Below are positions 1 to 13,200 of a DNA stretch of 64,000 nt, in pieces. A model generated the notes under the pieces. It had not been told where the DNA came from. It saw only the letters and a list, made by a program, of their open reading frames with translations, and did not search any database. The stretch is from positions 868,001-932,000 of the forward strand of contig CAWUHX010000131.1 in assembly GCA_963922205.1 (NCBI GenBank), in the 5' to 3' direction. Source of the stretch: Romanomermis culicivorax (Eukaryota; Nematoda; Enoplea; Mermithida; Mermithidae). Position 1 is the stretch's first letter; every line of letters starts with the position of its first letter. The position numbers and the translations under genes are program-made.

Positions 1-136
1 TTTTACTCGATCACTTCGCGTTTATGTCATCTAAAAATCAGTTCGATTCACTATCGCCTGTTTAACAAATATATTTGATGCTCTGACTTTCATATTTTTA
101 TTCGTCATCTGTGTTAAAAATTTTCCATAAAAGGTT

Positions 137-202
137 CGGATGTCCGGATATCCGGATATTTTTTCATGTCCGGACGGATATCCGGATTTTATCCGACGAA
201 CA
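137..202. repeat. short GGATATCC inverted/tandem repeat
   Basis: The words GTCCGGATATCCGGATAT and GTCCGGACGGATATCCGGAT lie about 15 bp apart and are strongly self-complementary. This is a degenerate simple or inverted repeat, perhaps the end of an old DNA transposon. The rest of 1-295 shows nothing recognisable. Confidence 0.5.
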
Positions 203-295
203 TTACATCACTTCAGAATGCGTATAATTTTGCGATAACTTCTACGATATGGATAACATGAGTCATATGCAGTTGAACACAAACTTTCTTTGCAG

Positions 296-338
296 GCGAG
301 GTACCAAAAATTGACAAGTGCTCTACAAACGGCAACCG
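296..338 (+). CDS. possible small exon upstream of the siz IQ exon (weak)
   Basis: A 43-nt open segment follows a good acceptor (ctttctttgcag) and is followed by a donor (ccg|gtaaag). Its phase fits the exon at 628: it ends in CG, and the next exon supplies A to give Arg. The predicted peptide EVPKIDKCSTNGNR does not look like the first half of an IQ motif, which is what should precede the 628 exon. It may be an alternative or spurious exon. Confidence 0.22.
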
Positions 339-627
339 GTAAAGTTTCTATAAAATGTAGATCTTGAAATAGAATTTTAGGTGCAGTTTTTTGATCTCTA
401 GAATTTTGACTTGTAAAGAATGTCTTTATTCAAATTATTAATTTACTTATTAGCACCAATATCAACGATTCAATTTCCATAAATGTTTATTAATTTGCTC
501 CAGGTCTTTGACATTTTGTGCCGCTGAGATAATGAGGCTATGCCATTTTTTGAATACCTTTCTGAAAAGATAAGTGAATGTTCACGCGATTTTTTTTTTG
601 TATGATAATATTTTGTTTTTTTTGCAG

Positions 628-1226
628 AAAATACGCCTTAGAGCGGAATTTCGAACGAGTTTGCAGCAAAAGGCGTAGCGGCGTGCAAAATTTGCTAGTA
701 GAAGTCCTCCAATCTTCTTCGCCAACCGTGAAAAATTGTTACCAAACGAAAAGTTTGCAAAACGTATTCGGTGCAATCAACAACAGCAGCAAAACTTACA
801 GTAACATCGAACGCGATAAAAGAGTTAATTTTTATTCCACTTCCCCAACGAATGATAGTATTTTTCCCTACGTGGTGCCGGCTACGAAACAAGAATCTTC
901 TACAATGATGATGGATAACAGATACGTATCCTATGTCAGAATTAGTTCGGAAAATTGCTCGTCGCCCCATATATTTTGCGGTTCGGACATGCAAATGAGT
1001 TTGGATAATACGCCCGAAAATGATATTGATTCGAGTGGACGTAAGCAAATGCAGTTCGATATTGTCTACAATGATAGTAGCGGCAGTATTATTAATTACG
1101 AAAATGGAAACGACGTTGTTGAAAATCCGGTCAATAGTATGCGAGACGATCTGTCGCCGGCGACAACTGGATTTAATGGTAGCTCAAATGCTGCAGTAAC
1201 CGATTTTAACGTCCAGGATACGACGA
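628..1226 (+). CDS. siz: siz exon: end of IQ motif and Ser/Asn-rich linker
   Basis: Acceptor tttttttgcag. The frame stays open to an in-frame TAG at 1229-1231. A GTTAGT donor at 1227 ends the exon in phase 1, which fits the acceptor at 7101-7102 (A+AT gives Asn). An alternative donor GTAAGC at 1041 is also phase 1. If neither is used, this is the terminal exon of another transcript. The start [11 protein letters not shown] resembles the second half of the IQSEC IQ motif. Confidence 0.6.
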
Positions 1227-4200
1227 GTTAGTTTTCACCGTTTTTACGAGTCAGATAACCCGTTTTCTGTTTCACTGAACTCTTACAACCTGTGTCAAGG
1301 TTATAGGTGGACGCTTTTTATTGTAGTTTTAGTGTTAATTATAATTTAGTGGTTTAGGGAGTAACTTTTGGTTTTTTGATTTTTCGTACATATTTAGGAC
1401 AGAGTTTGCTATTTATCGAGTTGCTCATATGCACAAAAATATCGATTCAGTTACTCTAATCTTGAAAGAGTAATTGAATCCATGTTTATTTCAATTACTG
1501 AGCCATATAGCACTTTTGATGCGGATTGCTCTATTTCTTGACCTGAAAATCAACGTTTAACAACATCGTAACTGGTCATAAGTCTCGAATTTTGACCTCG
1601 AACAGTTCCTTTTTGAAATTCTAAATTATTCTCTTGTTCACCGAATCTTTTTCAGATTATTTCCGTCATTCCAATTTATTTCTCTCAATATGAAGAAATA
1701 AATTTCTGAGGAAGTTTTCGTATCATATCCGCATTCCTTCGGAACAAGGATAAGGGTTCTGTTTTTCTTTACTTTTATCGTAAATTTGTTGTGTATGACC
1801 TGGAATTTTTTAACAAAAAGCAAACGTCATCAGGTGACGAAAGATAAATTCCTCAGTTTTCCTAGCAACTTTTCCGACTCGGAACTTAGAGAAATTCACG
1901 TAATATTCCTAGCTAGACGAAGAATCGGCAAAAATTCTTTTCCTTCGACGAGGCTTATCAATTACAGGCCATGTGATAGAGCTATAAACATATATACATT
2001 TCCACAGAATTTATCACTTGAGTAATAAATCTGCTGGGTTCATTAATTTCTAGCCTTCTGACTTTATTTCCTTGACGAATTCTATTAGTTGCTTCCGGAA
2101 ATTTATTAATTCGAAATGTTTTGAAGTCTCTTTATTTAACGCATTTCAAATAATTATCCTCCTAGACAATCAAGCTGGTGTTGACTAACGATTTGATTCC
2201 GGCAGACATGATTGCCTCATGCAGAAAATCGACAAATGGCACATTAACACGAAGTCGAGATATTTATTCAAAACGATTTGTTTAGTAAAACTCACTGTTC
2301 TTAACTACAGAATTCATATTTTAAATTGAATTTTTACAGTCTCATAGTTCATGGGTTTTGACTAGACGCACATAGGGGGTAGATGGCAAACCCCGGTACA
2401 TTAGACTCCGATACCCCCGCCTCGTCTGAAAAAAGTCGTCAGGTACCTCTTACCGAACTTTTCTGAAGAATGATTTTTTGATAATTTTCCGGGTATTACA
2501 TATGATAACAATGCTTTGTTTCTTTTCCTCACTGAGTCCTCCCCATGGAAAGTCTCATGGGGTCGGTTTCACTAACAGAAACTGAGGATCATCTCGACGT
2601 CGGTATTAAATGCTAGAAACTGAGTTTCGGCTGAGCACAACGTCTGTTTCATCCTTTATGGCTTTTGCTAAAAAGTTCGAGCTCGGAATTAGCTGAACCT
2701 GATGTTTAATCCTGAGCTCCGGATAATCTCGACCATAACAATAAAAACACGTAAAATGTGGACTATCATTCATGTTAAGACATATGTCACAAAAACTGCG
2801 GAACTGAAGAAAAAACAAAGGGATGTTTGTTTATAAAATAAAGTGGAAAAATGTAGGACATGAATGCATATGCTCGTACTGCATAAAAAACTAGCGGCCG
2901 GACGGGGCAAAATAAAAATGTGCCAAGTGTGACCATAAATGTGAAATATTCGTTGTACATTTCCTCTTGCTGATTCTTTCATGATTTGTACGTTGGGATC
3001 AAGTTGAAAAAAATAACGATCTTATAGTTCGGCATCACTCAAAAAATCTAACTGATTCGTCCTTCCTGAAAATTTTGCTCACGTTTAATATGTCGATTTA
3101 TCAATCGGTACCGCAAAAAATTCATTTTTAACATTAGACGGTAAAAATAGAACAAAAAAGTCGGACTTGACACTGCTCGATATGAAGATTAACTTTTGCG
3201 TGTGGCTGAAACCGACGTCCGAATCAGGATTAAATGAAAAATGTTAGTAAAACCCAACAACTCGAGCTCGGACTTGAACCTGAGCGTTAGATGATCCCGA
3301 CGTTGAGATAATCTCGAGCTCGGGAAGATCTCGACGTTAGTGAAACCGCTGAACCGAGCTTTATTTTTTGTGATCGAGATTATCTCGAGCTCGGGCTACG
3401 TTTTAGTGAAATCGGCCCCTCAAAAATTATTGCCGTGCATGTCTGGTTTTCGCTGTAACTCAATTTTCTGTAATGCATCAAAAAAACTCTACTGTTAGTA
3501 AATAAGGTGTTAGTTCTGTGACTTAATATGCAATTTCAGGAGTTCCAGTTATATGCCAAATCTTAAGCTTCATTAGCTGCTCGTACATCTACCAGGTTCC
3601 GATAAAAAATCTCTGATTTTCACATCATATGAGCCATACTGTGAACTATTTTGCTTTAGTAATTGATCAATCAATATAATTCATGGTGGATATGCTTCTA
3701 GTTTCACTCCATCCTCTTTTTTGCAAATGCTTTCCAATCATCAAGTCGAATTTGCGCCACGTGTCATGGTGGTCGAGAGGCCATTAAATTTTTTGAAATT
3801 GGGTACTTACATCGCATTCGCGTTCATAAATTAATTCTCGCTCTGACACTTTGTTTTCTCTTGGTAAAGCTGAATTTTGATTCAATTTCGAGAATGTATG
3901 TAGTTCTCCCCCCGAGTAATTCGTTCATAAAGTTTGTCGTCTGCTTATCAAAAAATTCTAGCTTTTCCAATGCCTATAATATATAGTTTCTGGAACTTTT
4001 ATACATTTATTTTCCAAAGTTGCTTTTGCTTACTACGTATTATGTTATGGCTTAACCGGATTTTCGTAAACGCTGGAAATGTTTAATGTTAGCTCAGCTG
4101 TTTAGCTGCCCGGGTTTCTGCGAAACTTGTTTGTTTTACTTTTGTTTATGTTTGCAGGCTGACTTGTTTTCTGAAAAGGATAATTTCTACTCTAGTACCT

Positions 4201-7200
4201 AGTTTGAATTGAATGGATTTTTATGTTTTTGTTTGTTTGTTTTGGTATGATTTATCTGAAATTCTAGTGCTTTTATTTCATATGTATGGTTCCTTATTTT
4301 CTCTGTAGAGTTCTTTCAGATGACCACCTGTGAGTGCAAATCGTTCAGTTATCAGTTTTTAGCATAAAATCAATCTTGAACATAGCATATGAACGTTGAA
4401 CTAAAAACGTTATTCACTGGAGCGGCTGATAATTTTGGAGTGGGAAAATTCATATTGCGATGAAAAAATGGTTTAGAATACTTTGGTTCTGTTTTTTGCA
4501 AATCCTTTTCCTGATAGTTTGATATTCTTATCCATACGTTATTCTAGTGAATATTCGGTTTTCTGCCTGCAACACGGATTTCCGTTGACCCTTTCGCGAC
4601 AAAGACTTCAAACTGGAATAATTCGACTAGAAAATAGATTTTGTCTTTTTCGTCCTCTAACTGTGATTATGTATATAAATTTTCATCTTTTATTTGTGTT
4701 TGTCTACAATTTTACTGATTTTCCTTGAAATCGGCATGAAGTGATGTATGAAAAAAATCAAAAAATCTATTATGTTTTTCTTTGGATGCTTTTAAATCGT
4801 GCAATTGGAAAGCAATTATTGTTTCATATCGTCGCAGTTATCTGCTAAACTACACTCAACAAACCCCTCAACACTTTTTTGAGTAACATTTTCCTCTGTA
4901 AAAGCTTTGACCAAACTAGTTCTGAGACAGTACTTAGTTTTGTCGTTTCTTAATTTACAAGCATTTCATAAAAATTGACTGTAATATCATATCGATCAGT
5001 TCAAAAATATCGGACGTATACCAAATATTAAGACACGATTTCTGAGAGATTCAACCTTCTGCTCTATTTACCTCTGATAAGTTAAGATATTTGGGGTAGC
5101 TCTACATGCTGAGTATCCTGACAGCAGTCATTCCGTATGAAAATCAAAATTCGAAGCTACAGTACTTCAAAGTTTGGAATTTTTACATTTTTTGGAATTC
5201 TTCGGTCTGTACACGTATTTCGAAATATCTAAGCTCAAAAAAGACATAACTCTGAAGCCAAATATTCATTACATGCAGAAGACTACGCTCCATGTGCAGG
5301 TATGAAAAATAATTTTAGTCCCTTACTTTGCAACTTTTTATTCTATTTTAAAGTTTCAAAACGGATGTCAGAATAAACCTAAAAAGTCATTTGGGGCCTT
5401 TTTGAGCACATTCCCATAGTATGCCGCAGAATCTTTTTCTTGATTCCTGTGGCCACTAATGTCTGGCATATTGTGTTGAGCTTTCAATCAAATCTATGTA
5501 CCGTTTTGAGAGCTGTAGGTATCTGCACATTCTGAAGATACAAAAATGCTGTTTAATGCCACTAAATATGCGATTAACGGGATGCAGGAAACATTGAAAA
5601 CGTTCAGATCAGACGAATGAAAAGAAAGGATGTGAATCAATTCACAATAGTTGTGCAACATGTTGCCTCGGAAAAGATGCAACAAGAATTCCTCTCTTCA
5701 GGAATTTGACTGAAAAAAATCGAAGCTGTAAGTTTAATGTTACAAAATAAATGTCGGCTGTCTGACCCCGGCCTATGTTCTGAATTATGAGAAAGTGTTC
5801 TCCAGTTGGAGGCACCCTGTTTCACACCAAGTGATGTCAGCCTGACGAAAATAGAGCAAATGATAGTAGATTGCAGTTATACATCAAAGAATACCCGAGT
5901 ACCTCTTGCCGTTTTTCTTAAAAAAACAATCACTTGTTTTCTGAAATTTAATGAAAATTTTCGATTTTTCATTTGAAGCACTTCATTAAGAAACCATCAA
6001 ACCTAGATCAATGAAAGTTTATCAGGACTTCGAGCCACATTTTTTTCTCATAATGTATCAGTTAAAGACGCATCCTTTGTTCCCAGAACTTTATTGATTG
6101 AGCATTTATCTGGATTCAAAAACTCATTTGAATAACAGTGCAGTGTATGCAAATCTATACAGCTGGCAAAACGGTGCACGATGATGAAGTTACTTTCACA
6201 GCTACTGTAGGAATGTATGAACTAAAGAATGAAAAGATGAAATGCCGCAACATCATAGGTGAAGGTGCTCGGACCTAAACAGGATTTTTTTGCCACGTCC
6301 ATTTTTTACAGCTTAAACTTTCTTGCAGAATGTAAAATGTTCGTTTGTGAAACAATTAGTACATCATACTACAGTCTGTTTGTTTGATCATTGGATAGTA
6401 CAGATAATAAATTTATCACAAGAGGTAGACAAAGGCCACCTGGAAAATGTAGTGACTTCTGAGTGATTTCTATAAGTATACCTTCTATAGAGCTGTGCAG
6501 CTTCCCAAACGGTACAAAAACCATGATGAAAATTTTATCAATACAATAAGAATGCATGAGCTATAAAATGAAAAAATAAAATTTTGCGGCATCCGATGGG
6601 AGGGTGCACGGGAGTGCCCATGAACAAAATTTTTCTAATGTTGACGGCTCATTTTTGGCACTTTAAATTCTATTGAAAGGTGTAATATGCAATTATTTAC
6701 TTTTAATATTACATCAAAAGATAGCCTATCTTCTCCTTTATAAAATGAATACATATTTATCGAATAGGATCATTCCGAAACTAAAATATCGCTTGGCTGG
6801 CAAGACCACTGAAAAATGCCAAAAATAGATCAATTTTCAAACGTTAGCATACTGTAGCCGTGTGAATTTTCGTTTTTAAGCTAAACAAAAGATACTATGA
6901 AACTCAGCGCACAAAGGTACCCTAAACAACTGATTTTGAGATATGATGAATTTTCAACTTATCAAAAGGAAGATAGAACCTATCAGAAATTGTGTCTTAA
7001 AACACAGCCAGAGTAATTTTGACATTGAATGCAAAAACTCGGCAACTATTTTTGCTCTAATCGTTTGTTCCATCCTGTTTTCAAACGCTTGAATTTTTTT
7101 AGATTTTTCGAATTCATATAAATTCCAAGAGATCCCTGCCTTAAAAATGTCCACCGCTGCGAAAATTTTGCAATCGCCCAGGCGCGAATCTTTTGCTCGA

Positions 7201-10200
7201 TTGCTCACCGCCGCTTTGTCGCCTCGTCAAATTCGAAAAAGGTCGAACCCGGAAATAAGCAATTCCTCGAAGACGACTACGCAATCTCATTCAAACATGG
7301 CTGGCACTTCGACGGAATTTTCGTCAACAAAAAACGCCGATCGTAGTAATTCGTTGACGACCGCGACTCAGACGCCTTCGACGTCGAGCGGCAGTGATCG
7401 ATGCAGCGAGCGACCATCGGCGTCCGATAAACGCCAAGAAATTTTGAGGCGTCGCCAGTATAGGATAGCGTTAAACTTTTTCAATAAGTAGGTATTGATA
7501 GAGTTTTTTTATTACTTTAGGGCCAGATGTCTTAATGTACTGTGACGTAGAGTCACATGTACGGACTGCCCCGTAAGAAACATAATTGATGGGGGGGGCG
7601 GGATTGGGGTGGACCTCCCCAACTTAGTCTAACCCTATACCCAAATGTCGGGACCCTCTTAACTCGAATAAATTTTAGAAAAAAGTAGCTTTTTGACCCT
7701 TTTTGTGAAAATTTTCGAAATTTTCGGTTTTTTCGATTTTTTGGGGGATTTCTGGGGACCCACCAAATTCGTTGAATTTTGGGACCCCGACGCCAAAATT
7801 TTGGGTGTACTCCAGGGTTTTTTTAGGCCAATTAGGAGCCATGGCTCCTAAAAATTCCGATTGGCTCCTAAAAATTTGGCGGCACAAGCCGAATTGGCTT
7901 GTAAGAATTATGGCCTATTGACCCTTTTGATTAGTAGCTTCCTGTGCGGAGACGCATTTTTATGCATTTTGAAATGGAAAATACCAAAAATTTTCCGGCG
8001 CGTAGCGCCGGATTTCAAATCAATTATGATTTGTGGTATCATTCTGTTGTGCGGCTAGAAAATATCGGCCTAGTTTATGCTTGTAGCTTTTAAAAATCTG
8101 CTTATTATGGGAGAATGTTTGACCTTGAATTGTTTCTTATTTTGACAAAAATCAAAGTTTTTGTAGATTGTTTTTACAAAATCGTTTTGCAGTGGTTTAG
8201 AATTTTCGGCTATCATGAACATGACTTTTTGCATTTGAAAAATGATGGAAACATCATCAGCATGCGAAAATGGCAGAAGTTCTTGCTATCTGAAGATGCC
8301 ATCCAGATTTTACTTGCCTAATTTTTGAATTTTAGTTTGCCAGACTGAAAACGCATTGAATTCACTGAAGAATTTGGCACATGTCGGGAAAAGATATTTA
8401 AAATATTCGTTTTCCAACGCTAAAGAATATCAAAATCTAAAATTTTCTTCTGGTGCTAAGAGCCGGAAATGGTCATCAATATTCATGTCGAAGTAAAATA
8501 CCTATCGCACTTTTTTAAGCTTCAAATCATTCGAACACTTTTGACAAATAATCATGATTGGTACTGGCTCCAGATATATCAGATTGAAAATGAAGCAAAA
8601 ATGTTTAACTTCTTTAGCCAAAACAATGGTGAAAAGATCATGATCGATCATCGGTAAATTCAGAAGAATGTGCTGAAAAAATGAATTTTCCAACATTTTA
8701 GAAGCCTCGAAATCACGAAAGTTCCGAACAAGTTACTCTAGTCAGCCTTTTGATTTTTTCTTCAAAACTCTGGAAATTCAGTTTTAAAAGTCTGAAACTG
8801 TCGTGAACTGAATGAAATACAAGGATGTAACTTTTAATCATTTTCCGATCATTAGGAGAATTTATCAGTTTTAGATTGAGCAACTCAGAATTTATATGTG
8901 CAACCAAATTTTTCCCCAAGTTACAGATCAGCCTGGCTTGTGCGAAAAAACCCTGATGATTGATTTGAATAATGACTGACCTAATTTGTGAGCCTTGTTA
9001 TTCTGTGTGTAATCAATGATTGATCTGTTATGTGGGCCTCTACTGTGATTTTGAAGAGTGTTTTTGACTAAATATGTTGAAAAAAAAACTATTTTTTTAC
9101 TACCACATTCATTTAAAAACTCTTTAGTTTTGGCTAGTTAAAATTCCCATTGATCTGTGAAATTTTGACCTTAAGAGTCAAATGGCCTGTCGAGAAAAAA
9201 CCAAAAAAAACCCTGGTTTACCCCAACTGATCGGGGATATGAGAGGGTATTACCCCTACCTGAAGTCCTAAAAATTAGTTACCGGGTGCCTAATTTTGGG
9301 GAATATGGTGTATTTAGTGGACAGTTAGCTACACAACGCCCTTTACCCCTTTCTGACGATCTGATTTTTGAGACCTCTGCACATATACGTGATCATCTGT
9401 TGTCCGTTTTTCAATATTAGCCGTATTATAGTCTCGCTTTTTTTAAATGCTTATGAACCATAAGATCGAAAATCAAATATTTTCTCACACGTTCTCATTA
9501 TTTTCAAGTTTACTACGCGGCATATAAAATCGAAAATTTGTGAATCTAGCCGTTTCACAAGTAAAGGTTTTTTGTATAAACGATTTAAATGAAGCTAATT
9601 GCCCTGGACAATTTCGAATTAAGAACCATTTCATATGAAATAGGCTGCATTAAACTATATGTGAAAAACGTGATGATCAGACATAGCTTTAAAAAAATTT
9701 TAAATTTGAAATTCGATTGAGAAATCTTTTGTTTCTCTTTCTTATAATCGAGACCTCCTGCTTAAAAATCTCAAAGTGTAAATCTGGCTTCCAAACTAAA
9801 TTTTGCAGGGGCCGGTTGCACCAACATCAGTAGTGCAGTAGTTCAGTAGTACTGTCCATACATGTAATTGGGAGGGGAGTGCTATGGGAACCCCCCAGAA
9901 ATCGTCGATCATATGGCTAGCCATTGGGCGACCGCCCCCTGGATTTTCCAATCCAATGCCTAGCCATATGGTAGCGGTAGGGACCCCCATACTTTTGGTC
10001 GAAAAAATACTGAAAAATGTCAATTTTTTGATGGAGTGTCAATTTTTTGATGAAAAATGTCAATTTTTGAACAAAAATGGTGAAAAATGTGAATTTTCTT
10101 GGCGCTTCACGCCATGAATACATTTTTTCGGTCTTTTTAGAAAAAAAATATTTTTTGAACTATTTTTCGGACTTTTTTTGTGAAAAAATCGATTTTTTTT

Positions 10201-13200
10201 CTTGAGAGACCCCTCTCCCAAATTTTTAAGAATCACTGACCTCCGGCCCCAAAAATAGTCGCCCAACCCCACAGGCCTCGGGGCCCCGTTACACGTATGG
10301 TCCCGTCAGTAGTCGTACATTTTTTGGTTTCATCTATGACTATTAGAAGTTACTCCATTCTATGGGATCATTAGTCTTTTCAGAAGTGTAGTCCAGCATT
10401 TTTTGGTTGCGTCAAAGACTACCAGAGTACTTGGTTTTATAGTTATTTAGTAATCGTTTCTAGTGGTCCAGTATCAATTGTTCAGTAATGCCAACTTTAG
10501 ATAGATTGGCATGCAGATGTGGTGTTTTGAGTTGTGGATTTCCAGAAATAAAGTTGAAATTCCCTCGTATTATTTTTCCTGAGATATCGTGAACACTTCA
10601 CAGATTTCTTTTTTTGTGTTCAATGTAGACGTTTTCAAGAAATACTTCATCAGAAGTCATTTTTCGACACTGGAAAATCTCACAGTAACGACCATTGAAC
10701 CACTAGATGTTTGATGCAACCGTAACATTTTCAGTTAGTCGTTTTCCAATTATTCTTTGAGTCAGTAGTTTAGTAATGTACGCGTTGATGCAACCGAAAA
10801 AAATCGACAACTGAACCATTAAACTCTTGGATTAGTTTATTAGTCGTTGGTGCAACCGACTCTAAGGAATTCTAAGAATGATAGATAGGAGATTTGAGGT
10901 CTACTTGACACATTGCATAACTATTTGATTACGGATTCTGATTCAAAAGAGGTTTTGATGTCGTTAAAATGATTCACATTCTGCTAGAGTTTGTTGCACT
11001 TATCCTAATTTTGTCGATTTATTTACCTATATATGGTGTCGTAAGTAAATATTCTGCTTAGAAACCGATGTGGAATGGAAATATATGACTATTTGGATAA
11101 TCGCATTAGGTATTTTTAGTGATATTATGTTTGTTATTTTTGGTTTTTTATCTGATAATGACTGTATGTTTCCGTTTCTAGGAAACCCGATCGCGGCATA
11201 GAATTTCTCATCGGATGGGGTTTCGTGGAGAATTCGCCCACTGCCGTGGCCAAATTTTTAGTCACCCGAAAGGGTTTGAGCAGGCAAATGATCGGCGAAT
11301 ATTTGGGAAATTTACAGAAGTCATTTAATCAACAAGTTTTGCGGTGAATTTTTTTATTGATATAGAATTTTTTTGTTTTACAAATTTTTTCTCGCCAGAT
11401 TTTTCGCCGAGGAAGTTGATATGAAAAATTTTGAGATTGACGTTGCTCTTCGAAAATTCCAAGCCAAGTTTCGTTTGCCCGGTGAAGCTCAAAAAATTGA
11501 GCGTATTGTAGAAGTGAGTGTTTTAACCTTTATTTTTTATATAATATTGTGGACGAGGGATAGGCAATCAAAAGTCAAAGAACGTGTAATTCTCACAGCA
11601 AAGCAGAGGCAGTGTCGACCAAGAAAATTTGATGGAGGAATTCGTCTAAAACAAAAGCTTGATGCTGCAATTATGTCCAGACTGATGTGCAAAAATTGAC
11701 AGTTTTCCAAAGATGAATTTTTAAAAGTGAAAAAAGTTGCGAGTTTTTGATCACGGAAATCAAATCAATTCGCCGTCGTGAAGACCTACTGCAGCAGACA
11801 ACTTGTGTGAGAAATATGAAACAGAAGGTATTAAGACCTTGTACCAAATGGCTCGAATTTGCAGATGGAAAATAATTTATTCCAAACTGATTTGCTTTAA
11901 TAAGTTTGTAATTTTTTCTCTATTTATGTTCACTCCTAGTGATTTACTATCCTCTAATCCGAAACATAAAATTTCGAAAAAAGCCAGCTTTTGTTGATAA
12001 AAAATTGAAAATCAAAATTTATCGACTAAAATAGTTAGCAGCTTTTCGTATGTTTTACCCCCTGGCACTACATGAAGTTTTGTCGTTTTTTGTAGGCAAT
12101 CAGGAGACATTGTGAACTATCCACTGCATGTGGAAGTTTTCGGTCAATTTTGAGCTTTAGCAGTAGATGTAGGCGTTTCTTGTGGAAAAACTATTTTGTT
12201 AACCATTTTTACCACTTTATTTTTGACATTTCAAAACTTGCAAAAAAGTGTGAAATGTAAAACAGAAAAAAATTTTAGACCATATTATATAGCATTGCAT
12301 TCCGCATGCAGTGAATGCTTAACGATGAGGTTGCTTCATGCCTATGTTGATACTCTCAAAGCTCTTAAATAGACCGAAAAATACTCAAAAATGCGAGAAT
12401 TACCAGCTTTGGGTTTTTCATGCAGGATGAGAATTATCCTAATGTTTGGCATGCGAAACTTGTTTTAATGCTCCATGTTTGAAATGTATCAAGTCGGGAT
12501 TTTCCCACTATAGAAGTCGCAATTAACAGAAGATGTAATTATAAGATGTATTCATACTCAAAGTCGTACGACCCCTTAGGAGTACATGAATTTTCGTATT
12601 TTTTGCCAGCTTGACGCTTCAGCGCTTTAACAGCACATATTATGATTTTTGTGAAAAAAATGTCAATTTTTGCTCTCAAAATTTCATGTTACGAGCAATG
12701 CAGTATTCTTAATATGCACTTTACACTAATGAATCCTACAGAAAATTGTAGCCCATTCATTTGCCTAATATTGAGTAAATTTACAGAACTTTCTGTCTGA
12801 TACACCTAAACCTGCGTCAGTTGAAAGGTGTGTGTGTCAAAAATCGGAAAAACCGAAAATTTTTGACTTTCAGACGAAATCAATATCATTTTCGTTTCCA
12901 ACGCAGCAAGTCACATTAAATATGTGATTTTAAGGCGGGTTTAATTTTTTACCTATTGCTCCTTGTCTAAGAAGCTTAATTTTCTCAATAAGAGTGTCAG
13001 GTTGAACAAGAACCGATGTAAAAGTTGGGTGATTAAGAACTTGCGAGAAGTAAAAAGTTTGGCAGATCAAAAAATCGTCGAAAATTTCTGGATCGAATTT
13101 CTTCTCAAATGATTATCTTTAAAAATGTTTCATCTTTGAACTCATCATTTTTCATTTTTTAGGTATTTGCCAATCGGTATTGTCAATGCAACCTGGATTT

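Larger units (their letters stand above)
1227..7102 (+). other. siz intron (5.9 kb), repeat-filled
   Basis: No coding segment is convincing here. The intron holds two elements with terminal inverted repeats, at 2559-3419 and 5028-7000. A short fragment at 2375-2420 (ataggggg...cccccgcctc) is G/C-run rich. The rest is AT-rich and unremarkable. Confidence 0.6.

Noticed and set aside
578-627. ATG at 578 as the start of a 217-aa protein
   Set aside because: The first 17 codons are a T-rich polypyrimidine tract ending in a textbook acceptor (tttttttgcag). The coding signal begins only at 628.
7147-7491. Stand-alone 114-aa gene starting at 7147
   Set aside because: Its last codons read into a splice donor and its final residues are the first part of the Sec7 domain. 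It is an internal siz exon.
7861-8321. Small plus-strand frames at 7861 and 8115
   Set aside because: They lie inside a hAT-like repeat, share no known domain and are interrupted in other copies.
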